DNA of 64,000 nt from Antedon bifida (GCA_963402885.1 OY727096.1:31725820-31789819), one strand, 5' to 3'. Numbered from the stretch's first letter, positions 48,437-59,649 are shown. The notes: generated by a model from the letters alone, not told the origin. Numbers and translations: made by a program.

Positions 48437-48540
48437 ATTTTGGTTTTAACAAGGTTTATATGATATTTATGACGTAATGATGAATTACGTAATACACGTA
48501 TAAATAGACTATTATCAGCTTTTCATTCATGTATACTTTT

Positions 48541-48626
48541 TGGCGTAACTGGTAATGCTGCTCAGTTTTGTGTACTATTAGCTCTCTCGAGATTGGGTTC
48601 GAACCTCTACGGATACTTTTTTTTTT
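48541..48626 (+). mobile_element. Second tRNA-like pol III head, divergent from the SINE
   Basis: TGGCGTAACTGG fits an A box and GGGTTCGAACC a B box about 45 bp later, followed by a T10 run that could end pol III transcription. It points away from the SINE at 48281-48436, with about 100 bp between the heads. It does not fold as a canonical tRNA, so it is not called a tRNA gene. Confidence 0.5.
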
Positions 48627-48724
48627 CTATTGTGAAAGAGAGTTATTTGGAGGGTTGAAAATGTCAGGACTAAGCATGAATTAATGGACCGTTTTTAAAA
48701 TCAGAAACACATTCATTTTTCCAT

Positions 48725-48850
48725 TAAATAGACTACCATAAAACCTCGAAAATAAGCCCATGTGCTCCTTCATGTTTTTAGTACTCTTAAGTGCGCTTCT
48801 TTCAACGGATAGGCTTCTTTTCCACATGGGGTTCTTTTCGAGATTACTTT
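48725..48850. repeat. Dispersed repeat with CTCGAAAATAAGCCCA core, copy 2
   Basis: AAAACCTCGAAAATAAGCCC is followed by CACATGGGG near 48822. Reverse-oriented relative to 42345-42540. Confidence 0.45.
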
Positions 48851-48999
48851 TGCAAATTAAAGGAGGGAAGCTGTATAAGTTTCCGCTCGTAAAATTGTTT
48901 CTTTACATTATTTGAATTTCTAATAAAGATGAACAAAACCAAAATTTAACAGTGTGGCATGTTGACCGCAAATGACTAACAGTCATCTTCCACAATACA

Positions 49000-49432
49000 A
49001 CTGCACAAACTCATTTGCATAACAACGGCGGAGGCGGTCAATATAATGTGTGCGCATTGGCTGCGTTCTATTAAAAGGTCGGACATTGACTATGCAGGCC
49101 AATAGACTGTGGATAGCCTTAAGTTGATTAGTGGAATATTTTTGAATATTTATTACGTTTGTCATGTGACACGTCTTCATAACGAGGCTGTCATTCATGG
49201 GCGTATACGTACGCAGTGACGGTGCGTTTATACAAAAAGTATACACATTGAATGTGCAGGTCGATAAGATTGTGAATAGCCGTAAGTTGATGTGACACGT
49301 CTTCATAATGTGTACGCAATGACATGCACGTGAGAATGTGTGTATACGCTTAAACCTACTCATACAGAAAGTGTGTAATATACAATTATTACAGGTTTCA
49401 GATGATGTATTATTTCTTAGAATGACTTCCAA
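49000..49432. repeat. Imperfect internal duplication between the SINE arms
   Basis: Blocks with TGACACGTCTTCATAA, AATAGCC or ATAGCC, and TAAGTTGAT recur (about 49060-49200 and 49210-49330). A 149-codon minus-strand frame spans the duplication but has no family resemblance and is probably a by-product of it. Confidence 0.5.
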
Positions 49433-49599
49433 GGAATTGTAATAAAAGTTTTTACAGGATAATAAAAGATGAGAATTGATGAATTATTATTTTAAAAGTA
49501 TTTTACATCGATTAAGCATATTTGAATACCTACCGGTATGGTACCATACATGTTCGACAATACAGTGTCACAAATCTCTCTTTAAAAAAACCCAATATT

Positions 49600-49678
49600 A
49601 AAAAAAAAAAAATATCCGTAGAGGTTCGAACCCCAGCCGATAGCACTCAAAACTGGGCATTACCCGTTAAGCCACAAA
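49600..49678 (-). mobile_element. Second tRNA-like pol III head, mirrored copy
   Basis: Reverse complement of the head at 48541-48626: GGTTCGAACC, TGGGCATTACCCGTTAAGCC, and a poly-A run on the plus strand at about 49599-49612 (poly-T on the transcribed strand). Confidence 0.5.
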
Positions 49679-49776
49679 GTTCATGACGGAACAGCTGATA
49701 ATAGTCTATTTATACGTGTATTATGTAATTCATCATTACGTCATTAATATCCTATTAACCTTGCTATAACCAAAAT

Positions 49777-50036
49777 GATCAGTTAGCTCAGTCGTCTGAG
49801 CGTCGTGTTAACACACGTATGTCGTGGGTTCGATTCCCACGCTGGTCGGTGGAATAGAGTTAAGGCTATGCGAGCCACTGTGTTTGGGGTTCACAGATCA
49901 TACGTCCCCCTTTCCACCACACATCATGAGGCGACAACATCAATGCATCTGGTGATGTGGTGGAAACGACCCCAAAAGGCTGTGGCAGGGCCTTAGTGCT
50001 GAGGCAGGGAGAGCACATTTACCATCTTTTTTATTT
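49777..50036 (+). mobile_element. tRNA-derived SINE, copy 2
   Basis: GATCAGTTAGCTCAGTCGTC (A box), GGGTTCGATTCCCAC (B box, five-pair T arm) and GCTGGTC, which pairs with the 5' GATCAGT as an acceptor stem with G-T pairs. The body has GGTGATGTGGTGGAAACGAC, and the end is at ACCATCTTTTTT. The anticodon stem is disrupted, so it is SINE-like and not a functional tRNA. It has about 50 bp in its body that copy 1 lacks. Confidence 0.65.
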
Positions 50037-50369
50037 AATTTCTTTTTTCAACCTGTATTCGATCTCGTAAATTTTCTGTTTGGCGCCCTCAATTTTAAAT
50101 GACATTGAATTTTTATTTCATCGCAGGTGTACGAAACATTACCCAGCTTACTAGCTAACTACACTCCCCGCCCACTAGCTAGGTATGCACTGTGCTGCCA
50201 CTAGGCCTAGCCTATTTCGGGTCTCATGTCTTGCAGCATCTGAAATAACATACTAAAATACTGTACATTATTATTATTTTTTATTCGCACTGGAAGTATC
50301 TAGGCTTTCATGTTATGTTAAAATTAAATATATTATTTATTTTCCTCAGCAGTGACAAAAATTATATTT

Positions 50370-50610
50370 TGTTGTTGAATATGCCGTGATTTTAATTGTC
50401 AACAACATGATCGTCAGTCGATGATGGCCGGCCGGCTCGGTTTCCATAAATCTCGCGTCGCGTGTGTGGTGGGGTGGAAAACACTCTCATCAAGTTTGCT
50501 TCATTAATATGCATGAGACTCTGCGACGACCCACTTTAACCCTCTAAGTGCCACGGGACGTCATTTTACTTTAGCTGCATGCGAAGAAGTAGTCACCATT
50601 GATTTTATCG
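50370..50610. repeat. Dispersed block shared with the nested transposon
   Basis: GAATATGCCGTGATTTTAAT, then GCTTCATTAATATGCATGAG and GCTGCATGCGAAGAAGTAG are reverse complements of blocks at about 12940-13125, in the matching order. It is probably another copy of that element with ends not recognised. Confidence 0.65.
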
Positions 50611-50639
50611 CTGCCAAAATAAAACGCGACCGATTTTAA

Positions 50640-51690
50640 GGGCGACCGATTTCATCTGTCCTGTATTTATATTATAATCAAACATTTTATCAATACAGTA
50701 TTTATGTAGGTACAGTATTGTACTTTATATTGTTTAGATCAATAGAGACCAGCAGGAACTGGAGTACTAAAAATGTTATTTAGGCAGGTTTAAATAATAC
50801 ATTTCATTCATGCTTCAAGGCCTTTTTCAACTCAACTAACATTTGTTAATTCTAAATTCACACCATGCTAGAGAAATAAGCAAACAGATGATGAGGAAGA
50901 AAACAATTGATAAATTACGAAGCCGATAAGAGAAAGATATTGCACACTTTACAAACTTTATCCAGAAAGATATCTAAGGAAATGTCTTGACAGTCTGAAA
51001 AAAAAATTGAACATTATTGTTTGACAAGTTACAGAAATAATTAATTTTGTAATTTTTTTGCAAATACCATGTTCAATAAATATACTGTGCAAAATACTAC
51101 ATTTAAGACTTTTTTCCATGCAAAGGTTTTTTAGATCGCCATACTGTTGATTTTGTTGGTAGGATGTACAAATAATTTCTTTGTTTATTGTGTTTACATA
51201 TCTAGATATTAAATATTATTTCATACCAAATTCCTATAAAAATATAATCAATTGCAACATTTGGTGTGGACATGAAATGTGTTGATTTACTGTTGCTGAT
51301 TGCCAATTCTCGATATTATCAAGCACAGTCTATTTCTTATTGTTTAAATATTGAAAAGATATACAGTAATATAAGTACAGTACTTAAATAATTCCCATTG
51401 CAATCAAGTTGAATTAGCTGTCGTGAGAGAAATTAGAAAATGTCAATTAGAATTTCTTGAGATGTATCAAAAGTCACATAACAAAAGTGCATTCAAGCGT
51501 AACATTCATATATGTGGTTGAGATTGGAGTAGGTCACATCTTGTTACCATTGCAGGTATAAAATAAGTACACTATGTGGTTGAGATAGTGTGTAAAATGG
51601 TAAATTGGATCCTTCCATGGGTTCATCATATTGTTTTGTACTCGTACTTTCTTACAATACATTCTTTATTAGCTTTTTAAATCATTTGAA
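50640..51690. other. AT-rich intergenic DNA, no gene seen
   Basis: Nothing recognised on either strand. Confidence 0.45.
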
Positions 51691-51925
51691 TCTTTCAGGG
51701 ACATAGTCAAGCAGATGGAGCACTTTTGGCAATGTCGTCTGGAGTCCTAGCAACTGGGTCTTACGCAATCAGGCTCAACAAACATTATTAGTAAGCTTAT
51801 AAAACCATTTATTTCCATTTTTCTGGTACTTTGTATTGGCCTACTCACACCTTAATATGTACCATATCTATCTTACAGTTACTATAATCTCAGAGATTTC
51901 TTGTATTACTGGATAAATTAACCTG
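51690..51925. repeat. Dispersed segment, copy 2 (see 46130-46660)
   Basis: The uninterrupted version of the segment, which shows where the insertion occurred in copy 1. No coding content. Confidence 0.6.
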
Positions 51926-52393
51926 GAGAGTACTAACATAGTGACTTCGTCACTTTTCTACAATCCGCCAGACTGGTGTTAGTTTTCTTGTGTTTGTATT
52001 TTGATTGTATTATATGTATTATATGTCTTCTGGAAAATAAATGACTATGAATATACTACCTAATTCCAAGAAAGTAATTACTTAAAGGTTGTATCTAAAA
52101 CAATGCAATAACAACGTAACTATACTATTTCTCTGTGATCTAACTAACTATTTTCTGATCTTTAATAAACATTTTTTTTCTTAAATAAAAAGTTCCGTCT
52201 GTTCATTTCATACTTTTGATGTTCAAAGAATTCAACGAATCTAAACATTTTTTCATAGTAAATACCATGTTCTGTGTACATAAAAATACTCTATATCAAA
52301 AAAATGCAAAAGAAATATTTGTAGAAAAAAGTTTAGGTAAAACTCCCAATATTAAATGAATAATTCATTCATGTCATTTAATTGTGGGCAACT
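51926..52393. other. 3' flank of the TRIM gene
   Basis: AT-rich; the 3' UTR probably lies here. No clear AATAAA was assigned on the minus strand. Confidence 0.4.
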
Positions 52394-54514
52394 TTAGTAG
52401 TTAAATATTTTAATTTTGCTGTCTTCATAATTAGTTACAGCAATTCTACGTGGGTTTGATGAAATGATACACAACTGAAATGGACCATTAATTCTATCTT
52501 TTTTCTGATCAATTCTTTTGATAAAATGTCCATCACTACTGAATAGTTGTAGTTTGTAGTGACTTGCTACAATGATGTTGTCATCCTCATCAACTACAAC
52601 TCCTTGTGGATACATCACCATGCCATCTTTATCACCTTTATTGATAATTACTTTAAATGACTTGTCTTCATTATCATATAATACAATTTGACTATTTCCC
52701 CAATCTGCTACAAGCACTTTTCCAGATTGTGTAAGTGTTACATCCAAGTATCCATATTGTACTTTTTCCTGTGATCCTATCTTCATCAGTTCCTTACCAC
52801 TATTGATGTCAAACATGAACACACATCCAGTGTTCCATTCTGCTACATAAATAACGTGTGTTGCCTCATCTATGTGAATACCTATTGGGTATTTCAATAC
52901 ATCCTTACCAATTGATTTGATCACATGACCATTCATATCACATAGTTTAATGCATTTATTACCCCTATCACTGAATGCTATGTTATTATTCTTCATTTTG
53001 TACATTCTGTAAACTTTCACACCTGCTGGTAGTGTAATCTTGCTGATGCGTTCTCCTGATTGTTTGTATTTGTGAATTTCATTTGTGATAAATGAAACCA
53101 GCAAGCAACCATCATCACACTTCACTACTCCTGTAGGCTTCTTATCAATTTTAAAATCATTTACCAGTCCTTTCTTTTCTATTTTGATAGTAAAAGGTGA
53201 TTGTTTGATTGGTTTCCCATTGATATACACATTTAATGTACAGTATCCTGTAGTCTCAAATACTTCTCTTATAACATACTCATTATCTTCTTTAACAAGA
53301 TTTATGTTGGTTTCTCCTGTTGAATGTGCCCATGTTGCTGTAAGTTGATTAGGACCAACTTGATGTGCTTGTTTTATTTTTGCAACAAGTGTTTCACCTT
53401 GGATGACATATTCCGGCACCTTTACATTAATCTGAGTTACAGTCCCAATGTCATGTTGGTTTAACAAATCTATTTGATGTTTGTTTCCAAAGAAGTTAAT
53501 TTGTCCATTGTCATTTTGTTTCATTTCTTCAGAATTATTCATTTGTTCTTTCAGTGTATTCAATGCAGTCTCACTTGACATCATAGCAGTTGCTGGTTCA
53601 CTCTGTAGTGACTGATTAAGGAAACTCACATTTGTGTTTAGTTCAGAGGTGATTGACCTTAATTTCTCCATGTCTACATCATTTATTTTCGTTTCATTTT
53701 CATAAATTGTGTCAACTTTTTTTATCATTTCATCTCCTTTTTTCTGGATTATTTGTATTGTTTCTTGAACTTGATTTTTAATATCTTTGATACTTGTTTC
53801 TTTACTTTCTTTTAGTTGTTCAGCATTCTCTGTGAGCTCCTTGAGTCCATTTTCTAGTTTAGCTTTGTAATGATGGGCTGCAGATTTCAGTTGTTGTGCA
53901 GATTCATTAAAACATGTAAATGCTTTCTCAATGTCTATTGTTTTATGATGGTCCACTGCTTGATGTTCTGTTACTGCACAGTGGATGCATATTGGTTCTT
54001 TACATTTTGTACAGTATAGCTCTAGTGGTTTGTTGTGAGTAGAACACAACGGCGGGTTTAATGCTACAAGTTGTTGTGGCGTCATTGATTGCATTTCCTC
54101 TGCAGAAAGTAGCGTATGACTTGAAGACATTGGCAACATTTTGTGATGTTTACTACATGCAGAACACAAGTAATGTCTGCATTCTTTACAGTAATGCGTT
54201 GCCTGTTCTGTTTCTCCACAAACACATGTTATGTTACCTTTCTTTTGAAATTTGTCAATGTTTTCTAACATGTTGTTTAGAAATGCATTTGGTGGAAGGT
54301 TCTTAAGCCCGCCATCTGGAATAGGATGTGATTTGCAACAAATTGGACATGTTAGTTTGCCATGGTTTGTTTTTATCCAGTTCTCTAAACATGACAAGCA
54401 AAAACTATGTAGGCATTGCAGACTTTTAGGATCCTGAAACTTTTCCTGGCAAATGGCACATACTAAGTCCTCATCTACAACTTGAAAAAACTGATTTAAT
54501 TTGCTTGTTGCCAT
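52394..54514 (-). CDS. TRIM-NHL protein (RING, two B-boxes, coiled coil, filamin, NHL), intronless
   Basis: One uninterrupted frame of 706 residues starting MATSKLNQFF. RING 19-60 has the full C3HC4 set (C19, C22, C34, H36, C39, C42, C57, C60). B-box 1 is at about 97-134 and B-box 2 at about 157-190; a coiled coil covers about 205-330; a filamin/ABP280-type Ig repeat is at about 360-446; the rest is a beta-propeller of NHL-type repeats (for example YPIGIHIDEATHVIYVAEWN and VLVADWGNSQIVLYD). The order is that of the TRIM2/TRIM3/TRIM71 class, RING E3 ubiquitin ligases that may also bind RNA through NHL. The exact orthologue is not assigned: such genes are greatly expanded in echinoderms and cephalochordates. 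An acceptor (TCTTACAG) just upstream of the ATG suggests a spliced 5' UTR. All zinc ligands are intact, so it is probably functional. Confidence 0.93.
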   Translation of the reverse strand: MATSKLNQFFQVVDEDLVCAICQEKFQDPKSLQCLHSFCLSCLENWIKTNHGKLTCPICCKSHPIPDGGLKNLPPNAFLNNMLENIDKFQKKGNITCVCGETEQATHYCKECRHYLCSACSKHHKMLPMSSSHTLLSAEEMQSMTPQQLVALNPPLCSTHNKPLELYCTKCKEPICIHCAVTEHQAVDHHKTIDIEKAFTCFNESAQQLKSAAHHYKAKLENGLKELTENAEQLKESKETSIKDIKNQVQETIQIIQKKGDEMIKKVDTIYENETKINDVDMEKLRSITSELNTNVSFLNQSLQSEPATAMMSSETALNTLKEQMNNSEEMKQNDNGQINFFGNKHQIDLLNQHDIGTVTQINVKVPEYVIQGETLVAKIKQAHQVGPNQLTATWAHSTGETNINLVKEDNEYVIREVFETTGYCTLNVYINGKPIKQSPFTIKIEKKGLVNDFKIDKKPTGVVKCDDGCLLVSFITNEIHKYKQSGERISKITLPAGVKVYRMYKMKNNNIAFSDRGNKCIKLCDMNGHVIKSIGKDVLKYPIGIHIDEATHVIYVAEWNTGCVFMFDINSGKELMKIGSQEKVQYGYLDVTLTQSGKVLVADWGNSQIVLYDNEDKSFKVIINKGDKDGMVMYPQGVVVDEDDNIIVASHYKLQLFSSDGHFIKRIDQKKDRINGPFQLCIISSNPRRIAVTNYEDSKIKIFNY

Positions 54515-54732
54515 TTTCAAACAAATTTATTCTGTAAGATAGTAAAATGAGTAAGAATAGTCATGTGGTGTAGTGATGCTCTTATAAAATGTAATGGACA
54601 TAACATAGATCATTCACACAAAATGAAGATGTACTGCTAACAGACAGCCAGTACTGAACGAAAGTATACGAACTTATATATCCATTGGACAAAATAATAT
54701 ACAGATATTGACTGCTTAGAGGTTAAATTATT

Positions 54733-54862
54733 ATAAGATTTGACATCCCCGAGGGAATGATATTATGTTCGAGGGAATATATATTTCCCGAAGCGCCAGC
54801 TGAGAGAAATATATAATTCCCCGAGAACATAATCATTCCCGAGAGATGTAAAATCTTATATT
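54733..54862. repeat. Approx. 55-bp inverted repeat (hairpin), CCCGAGGGAATGAT type
   Basis: The left arm has TAAGATTTGACATCCCC, GAGGGAATGAT and TATGTTCGAGGG; the right arm has the mirror CCCCGAGAACATAAT, CATTCCCGAGAGATGT and AAAATCTTA. The loop is about 25 bp. Likely a small palindromic MITE, in the putative intron upstream of the TRIM ORF. Confidence 0.75.
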
Positions 54863-55315
54863 TTACCGATGTAAAAGGCAATATCTTATATTACATAGCC
54901 AACATCAAGTAGAATATCTGCTTGGTCGGGTAGCTAGGCTATGCCTCCTTTTTGTATTGTATGTAAACAAGTCTGCCTAGCCTAGGCCTAGACCTTACCT
55001 TGCGAAGAATAATATACAGATAATTCCTTGGCAAAAAAATATTAACTAGCTTAGGTCGTTTAAATAATAACAGAAGAATTTCCATCAATAAGTCTACATT
55101 GATAATAATAATTATTATCAGGTAGGCCGAATAAATAATAATTCGTCTTCTTCGAGCCGAATCATCACCGGCCACGTCGCGCGCGTACCGAGTTACTACT
55201 GTGAGTATTAACCAATCACAAACGGTCTGTCATCACATCTAGGGAGGACTAATAACAAATGAGGGCGCTATGTATGCATAGTTTAAATAGTTTAGTTGAT
55301 TAATTTCTTCAAGCA

Positions 55316-55350
55316 AGTTCCGTGGCGCAGCGGATGAAGCGTTCAAGACT
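55316..55350 (+). repeat. tRNA-like 5' half (A box only)
   Basis: TCCGTGGCGCAGCGGATGAA followed by GCGTTCAAGACTC resembles the 5' half of a tRNA with an A box. No B box or 3' half follows, so this is a truncated SINE head at best. Confidence 0.3.
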
Positions 55351-55369
55351 CAGTAGATGACTTTTATTT

Positions 55370-55585
55370 ATTTACCGCCAAACGCGAGTGTTGTTGCCAC
55401 ACGAAAATTACACTTACACGAGAATTTGCTGGATTTTATATGTTTTATGACAGGGACACGATAATTACGCGAAAATTACTCAGTCAATATCATCGTACTC
55501 GAGGATATATACGATTTACGATCCTCGCAGCGGTAGTTTCAACCAATCACGTTCACGTATTTACATAGGCTATGTAATATAAGAA
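55370..55585. repeat. Dispersed repeat, member 2 (see 24460-24640)
   Basis: Contains GATTTTATATGTTTTATGAC, ATTACTCAGTCAATATCATC, GTTTCAACCAATCACGTTCA and a palindromic TTACATAGGCTATGTAA at the right end. The left part (ACACGAAAATTACAC, ACACGAGAATTTGC) repeats itself. Confidence 0.55.
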
Positions 55586-55880
55586 AATAAACATGTAACA
55601 GTTACTTAGAAATAAAAGAAGTAGAAAACAAAGAATCCAATTCATGTAAACGATCATATCTATCACTATGTTTTCAGGACTTTAGCTAATCGACAGACAT
55701 GGCCATAGTAAATCAACGTTCACCAAAGGCAAGACACAGAAAGAGGAGAAAATATTTTTTAAATTTACCTGAAACAAATTCCGGAGCTTTCTGTTTTTAC
55801 CGTCAATAAGAAGACAAGTTTTCCCGATAGTTATTGATGCGGCCGTTGCAAAATGAAAAGTGAGGTTTTGCAATCATGAG

Positions 55881-57280
55881 ACCTGATATTTAGTCTGCGT
55901 TATCAGTCAGAGTTAATGTGTACCAATCTCAATAGATATAAAGCATTGAAATAGTATTTGTATTCTATCAGTAGGTTTGTTGACACTGCTGATTATCCTG
56001 AATGTAATGACGTAGGCCCACTAAAACAGCAACAGGGTTTTTACATCATGTACAGTTTTTGTTACTAGGTTTATTTTAGATATGCTTATCACTATTTATG
56101 TTCAAAAGTCAAAAACATTTACTGTGTATCTATCACTCTATACTAAGTTCACGGTGCAATTGATTCATTTGACACGTAGGCCTAATTAACTATTATGAAG
56201 GTCACATTGTCAGCATTAATATCTAGTATATTCATTTTCAACACCAAACCTTTTTAAATCAGGATTTTGTCGCTATACTATAGTTAATGCCTTTTTATGT
56301 TTACGAAATAATAATGTATGCTCATTACAAATGCCAATTATTGTAGTATAAAAATAACTAGTGCATTTAAACAATTAAAACCTTCTCTAAAACTAATAAT
56401 TGTCTAATTGTTTAACCAAAATAAATGTTCTCTAAAGGCTACTAACCAGTGATTAAATTATGATAACAACAGGAATAACTTGAAGAAACGAATCCGACAG
56501 ATTTTCTGTAAACGAGTACGGAATTCTGCTAAGTTAATCCTATTATATCTATGAATTTTCAGTGGCTTCGCCACCACCTGTAACTAAGTTGTGAGTTTTC
56601 GTAAGTACCATTATAACATAGTTCCTTAGAATCATCGGCAAGTAACTTATATATTACTATGGACAATAAAATAATACCAGTATCAGTATAGTTTGTGATA
56701 CTTCGCATACATTTTTACTTTATTTTTTACTATCTATAAGTATCCGTTAGTTTAGAATCAAACTTGAAATACGTGTACGTGATTGGTTATTTATGTTAAA
56801 TGTAAAATGTTGTCGGAGTACAAATTATTCATCAACATTTTTAAACATTTGTTTTGTGAAAATTCATTTCCACAAAACTGCATTGACGCGACTCCAAAGA
56901 TCGGGTGGTGGAAGTATTTAGTATTAGTATGGTCTTCCTATAGAAAGAAAATGTTATTTAAGCCTACTATGCCTATACGTTCTTGAACTTAAGATTTATG
57001 ACAATAATTTGAAGCTCCTCCCCTTTCATATTTGTCGTTTTGACTTTGAATATTTATAAAGCCCTTTAAAATTCTATAATCAATAATTCTAACGAAAATT
57101 AACTCCTAATTTTTTCTTTTAATTGGGTGACAGATATTGTCACCGACTTTTATTTTTATATGCATCGGGCATTGAAATAAATAATGTAATTAATTTGTTG
57201 CTATAATTCCTATATTTATTATACTACAATGTTTCTTCTTTGAAATCCTTTGTGCATAATTATTTATTTATTTTTTGATT
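55881..57280. other. AT-rich intergenic DNA, no gene seen
   Basis: No recognisable gene or repeat. The frame at 56783-56986 was not supported. Confidence 0.45.
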
Positions 57281-59370
57281 TTGGTTTTTCCATAGAGGAG
57301 ATGTATTGCAGCTTAGTCATTTTGCAAATACTGTGTTGTGAAATTGTTGATAGCACTGTACAGTAATTTGGGTAAAATCCCACATAGCTCTATTTTGGTT
57401 TAAGTCTACATTGACATACATACTGATTCATTCAAACAATACATTATTTGATTTATTGTACAGAAATACTCCGTAACTAAATCGTCAACATGTCGCTGTC
57501 ATCAGGTACTGTACCATCTGCATTTAAATTGTCCCTCGTTATTCCACTGTTGAAAAAGCAAAATCTCGACTCCAACGTCCTACAAAATTATAGACCAATT
57601 GCAAATCTTCCCTTCCTTTTCAAAGTCTTGGAAAGAATTGCAACTGCTCAGATAAAAGCATATATGGATGAACATTTCCTGTTTTCAAAAGTCCAATCAG
57701 CCTACCGCCGCTTCCATTCAACTGAAACCGCTTTATTACGTGTTACAAACGATCTACTACTTGCTTTAGACAAAGGTAATGAAGCGGTACTTATTCTACT
57801 CGACTACTCCGCCGCATTTGACACTATCAATCATGATTTATTATTTCAACGTCTTCAGAAAAGATACGGCATAAGCGGAACCGCATTGAAATGGTTTATT
57901 TCATATTTTGAGAATCGTAGACAAGCAATCATTGTGGGTGATTCGATGTCTGATGAGTTCGCTCTACCCTGGGGTGTACCGCAGGGATCCGTAAAAGGTC
58001 CACTCGATTTCATCTTATACACTGGACCACTCAGCAACATCATTGATTCCCACCCGGAAGTTCGTCATATGATCTATGCAGATGACACTCAACTATATTT
58101 AATCATGAAACCTACACATCATTCTGAATCTGTTAACAGCCTTGAATTATGCATCACTGATGTTCGCTCATGGGCCATTCAAAATAAACTCATGTTCAAC
58201 GACTCCAAGACTGAAATGATCCATTTTCATTCAAAGTTCCGTGAGGCATCATCATTTCCTTTGGTCCATATCGGAGATACTAGTGTCTCTACCTCCAGCT
58301 CAGCCAGAAATCTTGGCGTCCAACTAGACAACAGCCTCGGTTTAAAATAATACATTCGTAATGTTTGTCGTGGTGCTTCCTTTGGAATTTACCAGATCGG
58401 CCAGATTCGTAAGTACCTTGACAAAACATCAACTGAACGTCTTGTTCATGCTTTTGTTTCATCTCGTCTTGACTGTCATAACTCGCTTCTGTACGGCCTA
58501 CCAGCTTCTTATCTGTCTCCTCTTCAACGAATCCAAAATTCCGCCGCAAGACTTATCACTGGCACTAAACGACATGAACATATTTCTCCCGTTTTTCGAG
58601 ACTTACACTGGTTGCCTGTAGTTCAGCGCATTCGTTTTAAAATCCTGTTGCTGACATATAAGGCCATCAACGGATGTGCTCCAGCCTACATGTGTGACAT
58701 CATTACTCCGTCAACCAACTCTTCGCTTCGTTCATCCTGCAGACTTCTTCTAAAACCTGGACCCCGTTCCAGAACTCGGTTTTACGGTGATCGTGCTTTC
58801 GCTGTCGCAGCCCCAAAACTCTGGAACACTCTACCCCTCGAAATACGCTCATCAAAATCTGTAATCACATTTAAAACTAAACTCAAAACTCATCTCTTCA
58901 GAGAAGCATAATCACACGCTACTACTTGCACAGATCTTGGAAAACACAGCGCTTTGAAACCTTTGTCTCTTGCGCTTTATAAATGTTATTTATTATTTAT
59001 TATTATTAACTATAACATGGTATTTTTATTTCATTACAATTCCAACCATGTACATTATGTTTATATTATCAACCACTCTCTACTGATCAGTTAGGCCTAT
59101 ACATTGTAATTGTAAGAAAACGCGGAGTGCATGCCCACCATATAACACTGAGAAACTAATTATATTAGTAGGCCTAGTCGTAAATTTATATATTATTTAA
59201 AGTTTAACAACAATTACTGTTTTTCAAATCTAGTGCAGACTATTCAATCGTATTTTACTACAGTATGCACGATTATGAAATGCAGTGGGAATTTAACAAC
59301 AAGAATTGATCAAACAAAGTACATCCTCATAACTTTTCATTTGTGTAGGCCTATCTAATCTGTGTGTATT
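57280..59370. repeat. Duplicated non-coding segment, copy A (split by a LINE)
   Basis: 57280-57467 matches about 59700-59890 (blocks AAATACTGT, TTGTGAAATTG, AGTAATTTGGG, GTCTACATTGA, GATTTATT), and 59020-59370 matches about 59900-60310 (CATTACAATTCCAACCATG-like, TGCACGATTAT, AAGAATTGAT). The order is preserved. The LINE at 57468-59012 lies between the two halves and is missing from copy B. Confidence 0.65.
57468..59012 (+). mobile_element. L2/CR1-type LINE, 5'-truncated, nearly intact 3' half
   Basis: The coding frame from 57481 (IVNMSLSSGTVPSAFK) to 58911 holds the RT fingers, palm and thumb and the C-terminal region: NYRPIANLPFLFKVLE, FQSAYR-like SAYRRFHSTETALLRV, DYSAAFDTINH (catalytic Asp), GVPQGSVKGPL, YADDTQLYL, then RLIT, HWLPVVQRIRFKILLLTYKA and GDRAFAVAAPKLWNTLP. 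A single in-frame TAA at 58348-58350 sits where related elements have an ordinary codon (SLGLK*YIRN), and small indels lie near 57475. The 3' end has AGCGCTTTGA, GCGCTTTATAAATG and a (TTATTA)n tail. The endonuclease and ORF1 are absent. Relatively young; not mobile as it stands. Confidence 0.92.
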
Positions 59371-59649
59371 GACAAGTTGTACTGATCTGTTGAGATACCG
59401 GTATCTCTTCAAATGTATATTTGTACATATATTATTGCTACATATCCTATATCCAACGGTTTTGCCGACTAGACACGAGTCTAAACAGGTTAATTTTATA
59501 CCCTGGTATTTTAGAGTTGCTGACGTAGATGTGGTGGGTGGGTATGTCAGAGCTACATAAGGTAATAGTAGAAGTAAATAAAATTAGGCCAACACATGCA
59601 ATCAGGCATGGAAAGACAACATTATTAATGTGTTCCTATTAATTCAATA

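Larger units (their letters stand above)
54515..55880 (-). other. 5' flank and probable non-coding first exon of the TRIM gene
   Basis: An acceptor-like TCTTACAG lies at about 54530-54540, and a donor-like TTTCAG|GTAAAT (minus strand) at about 55770, so the 5' UTR may be spliced from an exon near 55772-55880. This is inference from splice-like sequence only. Confidence 0.3.

Noticed and set aside
48983-49432. 149-codon minus-strand frame
   Set aside because: It spans a local duplication between SINE arms, has no recognisable domain and looks like a by-product of repeats.
49777-49850. Functional tRNA gene
   Set aside because: Acceptor, D and T arms are visible, but the anticodon arm does not fold with a seven-base loop and the sequence continues as a repeated SINE body.
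53085-53348. Plus-strand frames inside the TRIM gene (also 54061-54306, 54252-54437)
   Set aside because: These are shadows of the TRIM coding sequence on the opposite strand.
57855-58043. Minus-strand frames within the LINE (also 58289-58549)
   Set aside because: They are opposite-strand shadows of the RT coding sequence.
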